In this document: piece after piece, positions 22,597 to 36,125 of the stretch
Position numbering within the stretch: the stretch's first letter is position 1
Layout: each line of letters starts with the position of its first letter
Assembly: GCF_029873635.1 (NCBI RefSeq)
Contig: NC_080423.1
Span: 90,317,191-90,381,190, forward strand
Reading direction: 5' to 3'
DNA length: 64,000 nucleotides
Source of the DNA: Malania oleifera
Taxonomy: Eukaryota > Streptophyta > Magnoliopsida > Santalales > Ximeniaceae
Position numbers and translations under genes: made by a program
The notes under the pieces: generated by a model
What the model was told of the DNA's origin: nothing
What the model saw: the letters and a program-made list of their open reading frames with translations, nothing else
Database searches by the model: none

Positions 22597-24190
22597 GGAA
22601 GCAGCTGGCTTTTGGAGAAGAGGAAAGTGAAAAAGGATAACGAGGAGTAAGAGTTGCAGAGAATGCAGGGGCCCCAGCGGCTGCGCACGTTTGGCGTAGC
22701 AGGCACGTCTTCGCTATGGGTTTACCTCACCATCCGCCTCCATTAGGTTCAACTCTTCTCTTCCCTCGGTGTTAGGCGAGATGAAGATGCCCCACCATGC
22801 ACATATACATAGTTGCATGTATTATATATATTTGTGTATGTATAATAAAAATATTATTTGTTTTAGAAAATTAAGTTTTATTTTTAAATATTTTATCATT
22901 AGATGAGGTGTAAATTATTAAATTAAAATTTTGATTCAACAATAAAAAGATCTGCCACAAATCTGGATAATCTCTTTTCTTTAGCCTTTTAAATCTTGAG
23001 AAAGCCTATGTAAAACATAGGGTCACCTTTGCCTTTGATTTCTTAGAAGTATGCACAAGACATGATCTCAATAATACCGTACTAAAATGAATTATCAGTA
23101 CTTTATGAAAAAATCATTTTAACTTTGGGAAAACTTACACAAGACAAAGAATTCCTCCTTGTAATTTTGATTTTTGGAGATATGCACAAGACATAACCTC
23201 AATATTCTATCTATATATCAACAATGAGGCGAATAGAAAACCAAAGTCATCTAAGTAAACACTAGAACAACAAAGGTTAATGCCAAGTGAAAATTATGAA
23301 AATACTATCAATATTATCCAAAATTCAATTAAAAGGAGTTTCAATATTTCAAAATTATTTTTATAAAATTATAAAAAAAAAATTATGTGTTTTTGTGTTT
23401 TTTTTTTTTTCCAATTTTCTTTGATTCTTAAAATTTTTTCTCTAATTTTTCTTAGACTCATATTATTTACGAAATTTATGTACTTTAGAATTTTATAGCC
23501 TTTATGATTTTTCCTATAATTTTCTAAAACTTTTCCTAATTTTTATCAATTTCCCAAAATTTTATCATTTTAAACTTCATTTTATTACTCTTATTTTCCA
23601 TTTAAAAGAAAATGGCCAAGTGGCCACATCTCGGCTGACCAACCAAGCTGCTTGGGTAAACTAATCTAATAACTTGTTCGTCATATATATATATATATAT
23701 ATATTAAATGCATGTACGCAAGGGAGGGCTTATTCCTTTCTCTCTTGAATCTTCAATTGCTTCTTTTCATTCCTTTTTATAGGGGCACCTAAATAACCAC
23801 CCCAAAAGTGCGGAATCTTCCTTTTCCCACCCAATACAGTTATGCTACGACTGTAATTACCCTTGCCAAATGACCAATCTGCCTTTGTTAGATTTTTTAC
23901 GTCCAAATATGCCCTTTGTTGAATTACTCTCACCATTTTAATGATGAGCATCATTTAAACAATACTCTCACCATTTTAATGATGGAGTCAAACATTGGTT
24001 TAAAACCATCTCAAATTATAATAACTGTATAATAAATAACTTATGGTGACGCTTGTCGTAAACACAATTTTGGTCTAAACAAGCATTGTTATTGTAAAAC
24101 CTTAATGATATTTAAAACTAAAATTATAACAACAATTACAAGGAATTCCACTGACATATTTTCATTATTCTAAAGTGTTCTTTGGGCAAG
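22597..24190. other. Upstream region of the dioxygenase-like gene
   Basis: The first 150 bases continue the GC-rich character of exon 1 and probably hold the 5' untranslated region. A TATA-like AT stretch lies near 22820-22836 on the minus strand. The rest is AT-rich, with a TA microsatellite at 23683-23704, and no gene or known repeat was recognised. The left end of the chromovirus target duplication (ATATC) is at 24191-24195. Confidence 0.5.
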
Positions 24191-25169
24191 ATATCTGTAA
24201 TAACCTGCTTATTTTACCATTTTTTTTTCCCATAATAACAAAGCCAATATAATAAACCCATCAGATCATAATCAACCTGAACCCGTGGATACCAGAGACA
24301 CATAAAAAACACAACACGGAAGCCTAAGTAGTAGGAAATATAAAATTATATACATCCCAATGCACCATTTAACACAATACCAGAGTTACTACATTCATCA
24401 TATACAACCCAAAACAGTCAAAAATCAGTCCTAGGGTCATCACCCAAAATCCATCTGACCCTAGCAAGTACTTACCCTTCAGAAAGGGTAGACTAGTTGT
24501 AACTACCTCAGCAGAGCTTTATCCGCTCTCCTATCAGGGGCTCCTGAAATGTTTATATAATTCGGGGTGAGCAACCTCTCAGTAAAGGAAAATAAACTAA
24601 TATCAGTACGTGGCAACATGAGTATTTCCGTGTTATACATAAAAGCATACGTAGACATATTTAATAAAATTGTCCGTATCATTTCTGGGGAAAACATGTA
24701 TAATCATAGCATAGCAGAACATACAGGATTTCCATAAGAATAATTCATCTCATATAATAATTATACAAAAACAACCCTGGAAGGTTAGATGGCTGGTGTC
24801 ATGTATTACCCCCACATGATTGAGTTGTGTGGCCCGAAGGCATGACCTAACAATGGTTGGCCGACTACTGGCAAGTCAAAAGTACAGTCTGTAAGTACGA
24901 TGGGTCTGCCAAACCTGGTTCGTACACCAGGGGCTCCAACACTTCAATAACCACATCAACTATCCATGCTCATGCGACCCCGTATGACAACGATGACACA
25001 ATATCATGATGATCATGAACATATAGCTACGGTACTGTACAAGTGCAAGCCTAAACCAAGCCAACTAGGTTATGATAACAGATAACGTATTCCAAATTGT
25101 GATACATTGCTATTCAATAATAATAATTGTTAATTCAATATCATCATATCACATTTCATTTACATAACA

Positions 25170-25440
25170 TGAAAATCATCAGCTCGTACGCTGGCATTTC
25201 ATATTTTATCAATCACAGCCCGTACGCCGTATCACATATCAAATAAGAGGCCCGGCCCGTACGCCGGCATATCATGTAAATGGCTCGACCCATATACCGG
25301 AATATCATGTAAGAACATCCTCGACTTGTACGCCGGTATATCATATAAAACTCTCGGCCCGTACATCGGTATATCATATAAAAACCTTTGGCACGTACGC
25401 TGACATATCATATAAAAACCTTCGATCCGTTCGCCAATTT
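25170..25440. repeat. Tandem units 'GCCCGTACGCCGGNATATCAT' in the chromovirus LTR
   Basis: Units of roughly 40-50 bases occur about eight times. The same array is present at 54200-54460 in the partner LTR, with different point changes, so it predates insertion. Confidence 0.85.
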
Positions 25441-26030
25441 ATCATTATACAACTCTGTATCATTTAACATTTTCCCAGAAAACAGTAATTCATAATAAAT
25501 ACTACTCATGCCACACAAAATGGGTATTACACATATTTGAAACATATCGTCATTTACCACTGTATTTTCCAAATATAATGCATATATATTCCTGAAATCA
25601 AATGTTGTGAGATTATACATACATTTTCATTAAAAAACTAGTTTAGTTTATCCCCTTACCTAATTCCTAAAAATGCCCTTAAAACAATCACTCCAACTCC
25701 CACAGGGTTCCCTGGTCAACACCTTGAAAACAACATCTCTCAGAACTAAATTTCAGTATTTTTTCGTTTATAACATTTTCTACAACTATGGTAAAGCCAA
25801 ATTCTGAATAAAAAACCTTACCTTGAATCCAGGATAAATTTCAAGCTCATCCCATCGACAATCCACTCTAGCAGATATGCAGAGAACTTTCCCAAGAGTG
25901 TCGTGGTGGCTTCAGATCGTCGATCTGGCGAAGAACAGACCCATAAATTAAGAGAGAAGGGTAGGGAACTGAAGAGGAGAGAGAAAAAGGGAGTTGTGCG
26001 TGAGTTTTCGGCCAAAAATTAAAATTTGGC

Positions 26031-26040
26031 CTATTTATAT
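26031..26040 (-). promoter_or_regulatory. TATA box of the chromovirus 3' LTR
   Basis: ATATAAATAG on the minus strand, conserved as GTATAAATAG at 55110-55101 in the 5' LTR. Transcription from here would run toward the dioxygenase-like gene, whose start codon is about 3.4 kb away. Confidence 0.55.
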
Positions 26041-29000
26041 ACTGGCTTTCGTCGACGAACCACATCACCTCGTCAAAGAGGTCAAGAAGGCAGTTCGTCG
26101 ACGAACTTTCCCTTCGTTGACGAAATTCAGATTTTCCAAAACATCCTCTCGGTATCCTCTCGTCGATGAGCCCCTCATGTTCTCTCGTCAACGAACCCCC
26201 TGTACTCTTCGATGAGGCCCTGATACATTTTCATTTTTCCTTTTTCTTTTATTATATACTATAATTTCTCTGGGTCACTGCATTCTCCCCTCCTTATAAA
26301 ATTTCGTCCTCGAAATTTTCTATTCATGTGATTTATCATCCCTAAAAAGTAAAACGGTCTACTTATTTTATTCCTTACCCTCACTTATGGCGGAGGAATA
26401 CCGTGGTTACATCCCAAGCCTGAGAGATTACATATACAAAATAAAATTCTCCCAAAACTAAAAGACTACTTATTAACTCAACCGCTACATATACTTGTAA
26501 AAGAAACATTACCTACTACTTACATTCCCTTGAATAATTGTGGATATCTTTGCTTTATCTGTTCCTCAAGCTCCCAAAAAGATTCTTCTATTGCATGATT
26601 TCTCCATAAGACTTTCACCATAGAAATCTTCTTATTACGTAATTCTTGTTCTTTCCTATCTAGAATCTATATTGGCACCTCCTCATAAGCTAGTGAATCA
26701 CTGAGCTCTAATACACCATAACTGATCACGTAAGAAGGGTCTGGGACATATTTCCTCAACATAGAAACATGGAATACATCGTGGATTCTAGACAACACAG
26801 GTGGCAAAGCTAGCATGTAGGCAACCGACCGCACTTTCTTTAGAGTCTCAAATGGACCGATAAACCTAGGGTTAAGTTTACCCTTCTTCCCAAATCACAT
26901 AACCCCTTTTTAACGGAGCTATTTTCAAAAATACATGGTTACCGACATCAAACTCCAATTTCTTGCGATGGTATCAACATAACTTTTCAGTTGGCTCTGA
27001 GCTGCATTGATTCTATCTCTGATAAGCCAAACCTTATCACACGCTTGCTGAACAAGCTCTGGTCCCATAAATTGCCACTCACCCACTTCATCCCAAAATA
27101 AAGGAGAAAGACATCTCCTACGATAAAGCGCCTTGAAAGGTGTCATGCCAATATTGGCCTAATAACTGTTATTGTACGAAAATTCTACCAGCGGCATAAA
27201 CTAAGTCCAACTACCCCCAAAATCTAATACGCACGCTTGGAGCATATCTTCTAGTATTTGTATCGTCCTATAAATCTGCTTGGCTGACTGAGGATGGAAC
27301 GCCGTGCTAAAAGATAATTGAGACCCTAGAGCCTTCTACAAGCTCCTCCAAAATCATGACGTGAAACGTGGGTCTCTATCTGACCCTATAGACACTGGCA
27401 CGCCGTAAGAATGGACTATCTCCTAAATATATATCTCTGCTAGTTTGTCCATGGAGTAGCTGATCTTGATGGGAAGAAAATAGGCGGTCTTGCTCAAATG
27501 GTCAATAATCACCCAAATGGCATTCTAGTCGTGCAACGCCATCAGCAGTCCTAACACAAAATTCATAGATATATGATCTCACTTCCACTCTGGGATAAAT
27601 ATTGGCTACAACTGCCCTACCGGCCTCTGGTGCTCAGCTTTTACCTACTGGCACGTCAAACACTGGGTTACATACTCGATAATCTCTTTCTTCACACCAC
27701 TCCAACAATATGACTCTCGCTGATCCCTATACATTTTCGCGCTACCTGGATGAACTGTGTACAAAGATCTGTGACCCTCCTCTAAAATAATCTTCCTCAT
27801 ATTAGTATCGGCGAGAACACATAATCTGGAACGGAACTGCAATGCTCCATCATCTGCAATACTGAATTCCTCTCCCTGACCAGTCTGCACTATGTCCATC
27901 ACCTCTGCTAATTTTGGATCTTCCTTCTGAGCGGCTTTAATCCTTTCCTGCAGAGTAGGTTGCACTACTAAACTAGCGATACATACTTGAGAATTACCCT
28001 CGACTAATTCGATACCGAGTCTCTTCAGATTTATCATGATCGGATACATAGCCGCCAATACTGGTCCCACAGACTTCCTACTCAAACCATCAATTACCAC
28101 ATTTGCCTTCCCTGGGTGGTAACTAATAGTGCAGTCAAAATATTTAATAAGCTTCAACCACCTTCTTTGCCTCATATTCAGTTCCTTTTAAGTGAAAAAT
28201 AACTTTAAACTCTTGTGGTCGGAGAAAATCTCACACTGCTCGCCATATAGGTAATGCCTCCAAATCCTTAATGCGTATACCACTGTAGCCAATTCAAGAT
28301 CATGGGTAGGGTAGTTCTTCTCATAACCTTTCAATTTCCTGGAAGCATATGCTACTACCTTATCATGCTGCATCAGCACAAAGCCAAATCCCTTCAAAGA
28401 TGCATCACTGTAGATAACATAACCCTCACCCCCTGACGGGATGATCAGTACTTGCACTACGACTAGCCTCCGCTTCAATTCCTAAAAATTCTGCTCACAG
28501 CTGTCGTCCCATTCAAATATGACATTCTTCCTAGTTAGTCGTGTCAAAGGCCCTAATAATGCTGAGAATCTCTCAACAAAACAATGGTAATACCCAGCTA
28601 ACCCCAAGAAACTCCTGATCTCCTAGACATTCCTCAGTCTAACCCAATCCACTACCGTCTCAATCTTACTAGGATCCATAGATATACCATCTCCCGAAAT
28701 GACATGCCCCAAAAACACAACTTTCTCAATCCAAAATTCACATTTACTAAACTTAGCGTACAACTCCTTTTCCTTGAGCGTCTGTAGAACCTGCCTCAAG
28801 TGCGTCTCATGCTCCTCACAACTCCTTGAATAGACCAGTACATCATCAATAAAAACAACAACGAACTGGTCTAAGTATTGGTGAAATACTCTATTCATCA
28901 GATCCATAAATACCGTAAGAGCATTCGTCAGACCAAACGACATAGTGAGGAATTCATAATGCCCATACCTGGTCCTGAAGGCTGTCTTCGAGACGTCTTC

Positions 29001-31241
29001 TCCTTTCACTTTTACCTGATGATAGCCTGATTTGAGGTTAATCTTAGAATACACCCGTGTACCCTGGAGCTGATTAAACAAATCATCTATACGGGGTAGA
29101 GGATACTTGTTATTGATTATCACTTTATTAATTCCCCTATAATCTATACACATCCTCATAGATCCGTCCTTTTTCTTCACAAATAGAACTGGGGCTCCCC
29201 ACAGAGATACACTAGGTCGTATAAAACCCTTATCAAGCAAATCTTGCACTTGATTCTTTAATTCTGCCAACTCCGCCGGCTCCATTCGGTAAGGTACTTT
29301 AGAAATCGGTGTTGTACCTAAAAACAGTTCAATAGGAAAATCTACCTCACGATCAGGTGGCAAGCCTGGTAACTCATATGGAAAAACATCTGTAACTCTT
29401 TTACTACTAACGTGCTAGTGAGTTTCAATTCATTCCCTGACATCTTCTTCACAAAAGTCACGAACTCTCGAAAACCACTCAACAATAGTCTCCTCGCCTG
29501 AATAACTGAAACTAACTGGGGTAAAGATTGCACTCGTGATCCTACGAATCTGAATTCTGCTCTTCCTGGAGATCTGAATATCACTTCTTGTGAATGACAA
29601 TCTGTAGTGGCAAAATTAGCTACTAGTCAATCCATGTTGAACATTACATCAAACTCATGCATGCCTAGCACTATCAGATCGGCAGACAGAATTTCCCCTT
29701 GAATATCAACTGGGTAACCTCGGAGTACCCTACTACACCTCACTACGAACCCAGTCAGTGTAGACACTAACAATTCGGTATTTAACAACTGAGTTTCTGC
29801 CCCGCACAATTTAATACACCCCCACAGATACAAACGAATGCGTAACTTATGAATCAAACAGTATAATAACTTTAAAAAAAAACATGCTAACCATACCTGT
29901 CACCACGTTGTCGGTTGTCTCAGCATCACCCGGGGTCAAAGCAAAAACTCTAGCTAGAGCCATATTCCTCTATTGGCCCCCACATGGCGCCTGATAACCT
30001 CCCCGGTATGGTCTAGGAGTAGGAGTTGCATTAGGTCGTGTAAGGCAATCTTGCATCAGATGTCCCTGTCTACCACAATGATAGCAGACAACTCCACCTA
30101 CTCAACACTCTCCCCAGTGTCTCCTCCCATAAGTCTGAAAAATAAGAGGACTCTGCACTACCTGAACCTCACGACCTCTAGTCTCCTGCCTCCTTCCTCT
30201 GTCATGGTTTTCTCTCCTCCACTGACTCTGTCTAGGACCCTGCTGCTAACCTGAAGATGCAGATCTCTTTTTCTGTCCTTGATCCTCTGCATCCATAAGC
30301 TCACCAACCTTTGCCAAGACTGCTTTGTCGACTAGCTCAGCCAAATCCTGGATCTTTAGCACCACTACCTGCTTGAATATGCTTCGCCTCAACCCTCTTT
30401 CAAACGGTCTTGCCATTTTCACCTCATCAGGAACAATATACGGAGCAAAGCGAGAGAACTCTATAAATCGCACCGCATACTGCTTAACCGATAACTGTCC
30501 CTGCTTCAGATTTAAGAACTCTTCCACTTTAGCCTCCCTGACAGTAGCTGGAAAATATCTATCAAAGAACAACTCTTTAAACCGATCTTAAGTCATGGCT
30601 ATCGACGTCGACCTCTGCTGCTCCAGAAGTCTCACAGCAGTCCACCACCTCTCGGCCTCGCCCGTTAGTTGATAGGTGGCAAAGAGAACCCTCTGTTCTT
30701 CCATACACTGCAACAAGGCTAAGACTTTCTCGACCTCCTACATACAATTCTCGGCAAGTGCAGGATCGACTCCTCCTGAAAATTCTAGAGGATTCATCTT
30801 TGTAAACTTCTCTATGGTACACCCATGACCTACATACGGACCACCCTACGTAGTACTGCGTCAGAGTCAGTCCTGCCTGCATCCGAGGGCCCTGCTCCAT
30901 CACTGCCACTCAAATGGGCACTACCTCCTCCTAGATCCATCCTGAAAGACACAAACGTAACTTAGAAATCCTATCCTTATAATTTACCTGCCTAACATCA
31001 TTACTTATCTTAACTTCCTCAGCTCATTCCTAACCCCAGTCCTACATTTTAGGAACATACTCGACAATAGTTTACTATGTTTTTCTTGAAATCGTCACCC
31101 TAGGAAAAATACAGAAACCACCACGGAAGTCTTGCATCTAGACTGTAGAACAAATCTCAAATTCTTTTCCTATACTATGGTTTCGTTTTTGCTGCATTCT
31201 AAATTCTACAGAACCTAGCAACTTAGGCTCTAATACCAAAC

Positions 31242-31517
31242 TGTAACGACCTGCTTATTTTACCATTTTTTTCCATAATAACAAAACCAATATAATAAAC
31301 CCAGTAGATCATAATCAATTTGAACCCATGAGTACTAGGGATACATCAGAAACATAACATGGAAGCCTAAGCAGCAAGAAACATAAAATCATATACATCC
31401 CAATGCACCTTCAACACAATACCAGAGTTACTACATTCATCATATACAACCCAAAATAGTCAAAAACCAGTCCTAGGGTAATCGCCCAAATTCCATCTGA
31501 CCTTAGCAATTACTTAC
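31242..31517 (-). repeat. Chromovirus 5' LTR, inner piece
   Basis: It matches 24196-24475 from TGTAAC(G)ACCTGCTTATTTT onward and stops at CTTAC (31513-31517), the target site of the nested Copia-type element. The remaining LTR resumes at 53509. Confidence 0.9.
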
Positions 31518-32631
31518 TGTTGACCCTATGGGTCATACCCTATTTTGATATAACAAAAACTCGGGTATTTAATGTCTACCGAGTTTATGTGCAGGTATAC
31601 TAATTGGCAGATCATAATAATGGCACAAGGAATTGAAGTTGAAGATCCAATTTATGTTGTATTTAATTTTATTACTCTTTAAGGGTCTGTAATAGTAAAT
31701 AGGGCTTGGCTTGTAATATTCATACGCACCACCTGCATGATACAATAAGTAAGCTCGAACTAAAAAGGATAAGCTCAAGACCGTAGTTGGACCTTAGGGA
31801 AAACCCTTCGGTCGACCGAAGTCGACCGACATTGAATTTTTTCAGTGTCCTAAAGAAGGCTTAGAAATGACCTTAGGACACTCATGCATTCACATGTTTG
31901 ATTATTTGAAATGGGGTGTTTCTTGGATGAAACAGGACCCGAACTGCACAAAATGTGCACCTTCGGTCGACTGACCTATGTAGTTCATTCTTGCCCCAGT
32001 CGACCGAACTTGGTCTAGGTCAACAAGCTGACCATAGTCCGGTCGACCGAACTGTGTAGTTCATTTGGCCTTGATCGACTGAACCTCCTAGGAAGTCAAC
32101 ATTTTGACTTCCTAGCGACCGAGCACTTTTTGTATTGCACCAACCTGGTCGACCGAGTTCCCACGTGTGGGAACCCAACGGTCTGGTCGCCGACCAGTAT
32201 AGTTCAAAATGACCCTAGTCGACCAAACCTCGCAAAATTGGAAAAATCGCCTAGGACATACATGTTCGGTCGACTGAACCGGTAGTTCATTTTGGGCCCA
32301 GTCAACCAAACCCCAAGAACTTGGGTCGACCGAACTTGTCCTGGTCGAGCAGTTCTCTCGAGTTGGACGCATTTTTTACCGTGGTTAACTCTATAAAACG
32401 GAGTTAAAGTAATTAAAAATCATTAAAACATTCCTAATTATTCCAATCATGTCCCTAACGGTTATATTTCAGGGTAGTCTATAAATACCCCTTCATTTGG
32501 AGTAATTAGTAAGGGATTAACAATCTTGATTAAGAAAAATTCTCTAAAATTTCCAAATCCCAAAATACTCATTTCTAAGCCCTATTCACTCATACTTACC
32601 TTCTACTATTGCCTAAATCCTTCGTAAGTTT
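31518..32631 (+). repeat. 5' LTR of the nested Copia derivative, first piece
   Basis: It starts TGTTGACCCTATGGGTCATA. It holds at least nine GTCGAC-core palindromes (31808-32350) and a TATA box (32480-32486, CTATAAATACCCC). It stops where the non-coding element begins. Confidence 0.88.
32480..32486 (+). promoter_or_regulatory. TATA box of the nested Copia derivative LTR
   Basis: AGTCTATAAATACCCC lies about 130 bases after the last palindrome of the cluster. The same box is at 52380-52386 in the 3' LTR. Confidence 0.6.
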
Positions 32632-35311
32632 TGTTGGAATTGGTGTGATCCCAAGAGGGAGGTGAATTGGGTTTTAAAATATTTTTTACTAATTTAAACA
32701 ATTACAATGATTCACTACAGTTCATATCCCATTCAATATTGAAAATGTGTATGTACAATGACAAGGTTATCAGTGTGTGCATACATACACATGTGCTGCA
32801 TATCTCATTAAAATTAGTTTTGTGTGCATGCAAGATGGTTATAATAAAACATGTACAAGCATACACATACTGGAATTTAAGGGCAGGAACTTAAATAAGA
32901 TAGAGAGATGAATGACACACATACTTGTTAATGAGGTTCAACCAATATTGCCTACGTCCCCGCCTTAGGCATATCTCCCAAGGATTCCACTAAACCTGCT
33001 CACTTAACCGGGCGGAGTAAAAGCCTTTTACATCCTCTCCTTATGGAAAATCCCAGCTCAATTACTAGGCTGAGCCGAACTAGTCTCACTTACGGGGCCG
33101 AAACTCCCCAGTTCAATTTCGAGCTGAACCCAACCACCACGCCTTACCAGGATGACACACCTAGCTTTCCTAACTGGGTCTAAGCTAATCTGAAACTCTT
33201 CACGGGGCGAGTCTCCCTCTTCAAGCCACGCCTGGAATACACATATATTTAATAGAATTTGCGTACAAATAAATGCTCTAAAACTAAGTAAGGATGTACA
33301 ACATTAAAATTTAATATGCACTCTTATATGATTTTGAGATGAAGCTCATGTAAAGTATGGGTTTTCTCTCAAAATATTTTTTCAAGTAAAACTTGAGAGT
33401 TTGGAAAATGATTTCTTTTCTAAAATGATCGACCTTTTCAGATTCAAATCAAAAGGCTACCAAGCAAAAATGAATATATGCTTTAGCCTTTCCTTTTTTT
33501 TTTTTCAAGAAGTTTTTCAAGCCAATATATATTAATGAATATATGTTCAAAGCTTTTAAATAACCCAAAGAGTTTCTCCAAAAATATACTTCAAGATAAG
33601 TAGGAGAAACTAGGATTTTGCTATCAAAATGATTGATTTTATAAAATAAAAGAAAAAGTCTCTCAAGCAAGTATATATTAAATTGATATATGCTCAAGGC
33701 TCCCTCTTGTATAACCCAGAGAAATTGTCCAACAAATATATTTCAAGATAAGGGTAGGAGAATATCAGGATTTTCTTCAAAATGATTAACCTTAGTAAAA
33801 TTAATCCCAAGAAGGCATTCAAGCAAAATATATAAGCAAGAATATTAGCCCAAGCCTTCAAGACATTATTCACAAGGAATTTCTCCAACAAAAATATTTT
33901 TCCAAATAAAAAAATATGGGAGAAATTTAATCTTTGAAAACATGAAAAATAGAGAGGCCTTCAAGCAATATACATATAGAGAATGTTATATGCTCAAGCC
34001 TCTTCAAATATAACCCCAAAAATATTTTCCTCAAAAATGGTTTTCAAAAGAAGAGAATAGGAGAAATTTTGATCTTTGACAATATATCACAAATGAAAGA
34101 AGAAGGTCATCAAGCAATATATATGTATATGATATATGCTCAAGCCTCTTATCATAAAATCCCCAAGAATATTTTCTCCCAAAATGATTTTCAAATAAAA
34201 GAATAATAGGAGAAAAATGAGAATTTAAAGAACAAGTGGGGTATGAAGTGTGGGAGAATCATAGAATGATAAACTAAATTAACAAAGGGTTTCTCCAACA
34301 ATTTTCAAGTATTTTGGAGTTGTATTTATAAGCAAAAACCCCTTGTGACCAGTATATAGTTGTTGGGACCTTAAAATATGTTTTTATTTTGAAAACTAGC
34401 CATTTTTCGGCCGTTGGGACGTCTTCCTGAGAAGGTCAGTTGACCAAGCTCAAGGTTCAGTCGACCGAGGCTTGAAATCCGCGAGCTTCGATTGACCGTA
34501 ATGAAGGTTCAGTCGACCGGCCTCGACTTTTCTACGCGGACACTGTTCAGTGTTTTGGCCATAACTTTTTATATATAACTCTAAATTCGATTTTCTTGAT
34601 GTCAATAGAAATATAATAGAAAATACCACAAGGTTTATGTTGAACACATTTTAATATAAGAAGTTTTAGATTAATAAAAATGCCCATCAGTGGGATGAAA
34701 GAAACATGAAGGAGGTTTTTCTGTTACGGACCCCTTTCCGTTTTTTAGCCATAACATTTTGTGTGTAACTCCAATTTGAACGTTCTTGGTATCAAACAAA
34801 AGATAAGGGAAAATTCCACAATTTTTATGTTGAACATATTTTGAGATGAGATCAAAATTACTAAGAAAATTGTTCATTTCTAACATTCAGTCGACTAGCC
34901 GGTTGACCGACCCCTTTGAAAAATTTAGTTTTTTCCTTCTTTTAACTTTAAAACCATTTAAAAACCTTTTTATAAGTTAGACATTTTATGAAAATGGTTT
35001 TTCATGTTACTTGGAGGTCCTATGGTCAATCTAAGGTCAGGTAAAGTTTTAATTTAAATCATGTAAGATGCATGCACATTTAACCCTAATTACTATTATA
35101 ACCCAGAAAATAAATAAAGTTTTTATGTCTTCTGCTCCTTAATGCTCCATGGAATATGCCGATTGGTGTTCTTCTTAGTGCTTTTTACGACTTGCATTTT
35201 GCATTCATAACTTGTGTTTACAGAAATATAAACCTGTTCACACTCAGTTACACAAGTGGGATACAGTGGTTTGTCATTATCAAAATAGGGATCGGACTCA
35301 GAAAGTCAATA
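32632..35311 (-). repeat. 3' LTR of the non-coding element
   Basis: It runs from TGTTGGAATTGGTGTGATCC to a CAATA terminus. It holds the leader hairpin (32933-32961), five degenerate units of about 150 bases (33517-34260), a TATA box on the minus strand (34330-34323) and a few GTCGACCGA palindromes upstream of it (34430-34530, 34890). Confidence 0.88.
33517..34260 (-). repeat. Five degenerate tandem units of about 150 bp in the LTR leader (copy 1)
   Basis: Units begin TCAAGC(A/C)A at 33517, 33663, 33819, 33961 and 34110. Each carries an ATATATGCTCAAGCC-like segment, a run like TTTCTCCAACAAAAATATTT and a GGAGAAA block. The same array, with spacings differing by at most 1 base, is at 40072-40800 in the partner LTR. 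Confidence 0.85.
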
Positions 35312-36082
35312 ATCTCCCCTTTTTGATGATGACAAACATAGAAGCAAAATTGGGATTTCCTGATAAGGTTCCCCCTTACAATATGCATAAATTCAAAATG
35401 ATATTAAAAAAATCTCAATCATAAACATGAAGACTTCACAATCAAGTTGACAATTAAACTCAGTGATTCAATGTGCAGTTTATGTTTGAGGCTATTTTAA
35501 CAAAATATTCAAGTTTGTGCATTTGTCATTTTCCATTTTGAATAACAAAAGGCAGAGGCAGAGAGATAAAAGGGGTTTATAATTTTTCTCAAGAAACATC
35601 TCCCCCTTTTGTCATCAACAAAAGGGCTAAACTGAGTAGAAAATAATTTTATCATTTAAAATATACTCAGGAAAGAGAACTCCCCCTTTTTTAAGAAAAG
35701 AAAAACTCTCCCCTTATGTGATATAACAGTTGGGCATAAAAATTTTAATACTGTTTAAAAGATATAACCAGTAAGCATACAGAATAGTTTAACTGACTAT
35801 TTAAAAGGTTAAAATGACATATAAACAAGGTTAGACCATAAGCATGCACAAATTGTTTGCAATTTAAACATATCATATAACCCGTGGAAGATTTGAGTTA
35901 AAGGCATACGACATATGATACCAAAGGGAGGTTTGAGCATAAAAATAGTCTAATAAGTTTACATGCATTTTCATATGAAATTACCGAACCAGTTATGCAA
36001 TTTTATAACTCATATGTATATAATAATAATAATAAGGCAAGAGAAAAAGTTCTAGTTTTAAAATAAGTTCTTGCCATAAAGT

Positions 36083-36125
<43 letters not shown>

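Larger units (their letters stand above)
24196..26282 (-). repeat. 3' LTR of the chromovirus (2087 bp)
   Basis: It runs from TGTAATAACC (24196) to GGGTCACTGCA (26282). On the minus strand a TATA box (TATAAATAG, 26039-26031) lies just downstream of a cluster of TTCGTCGACGAA-type palindromes (26050-26215). A repeated motif of about 45 bases (GCCCGTACGCCGGNATATCAT and variants) recurs about eight times at 25170-25440. The promoter points toward the dioxygenase-like gene. Confidence 0.9.

Noticed and set aside
22304-22630. Plus-strand frames of 74-108 codons opposite exon 1 of the dioxygenase-like gene
   Set aside because: Antisense shadows of a GC-rich coding exon. The minus-strand frame carries the dioxygenase motifs.
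31808-32350. CRISPR-like array of short repeats
   Set aside because: The repeats are 10-14 base palindromes with irregular spacing inside a plant LTR upstream of a TATA box. No cas genes, and the wrong kind of genome.
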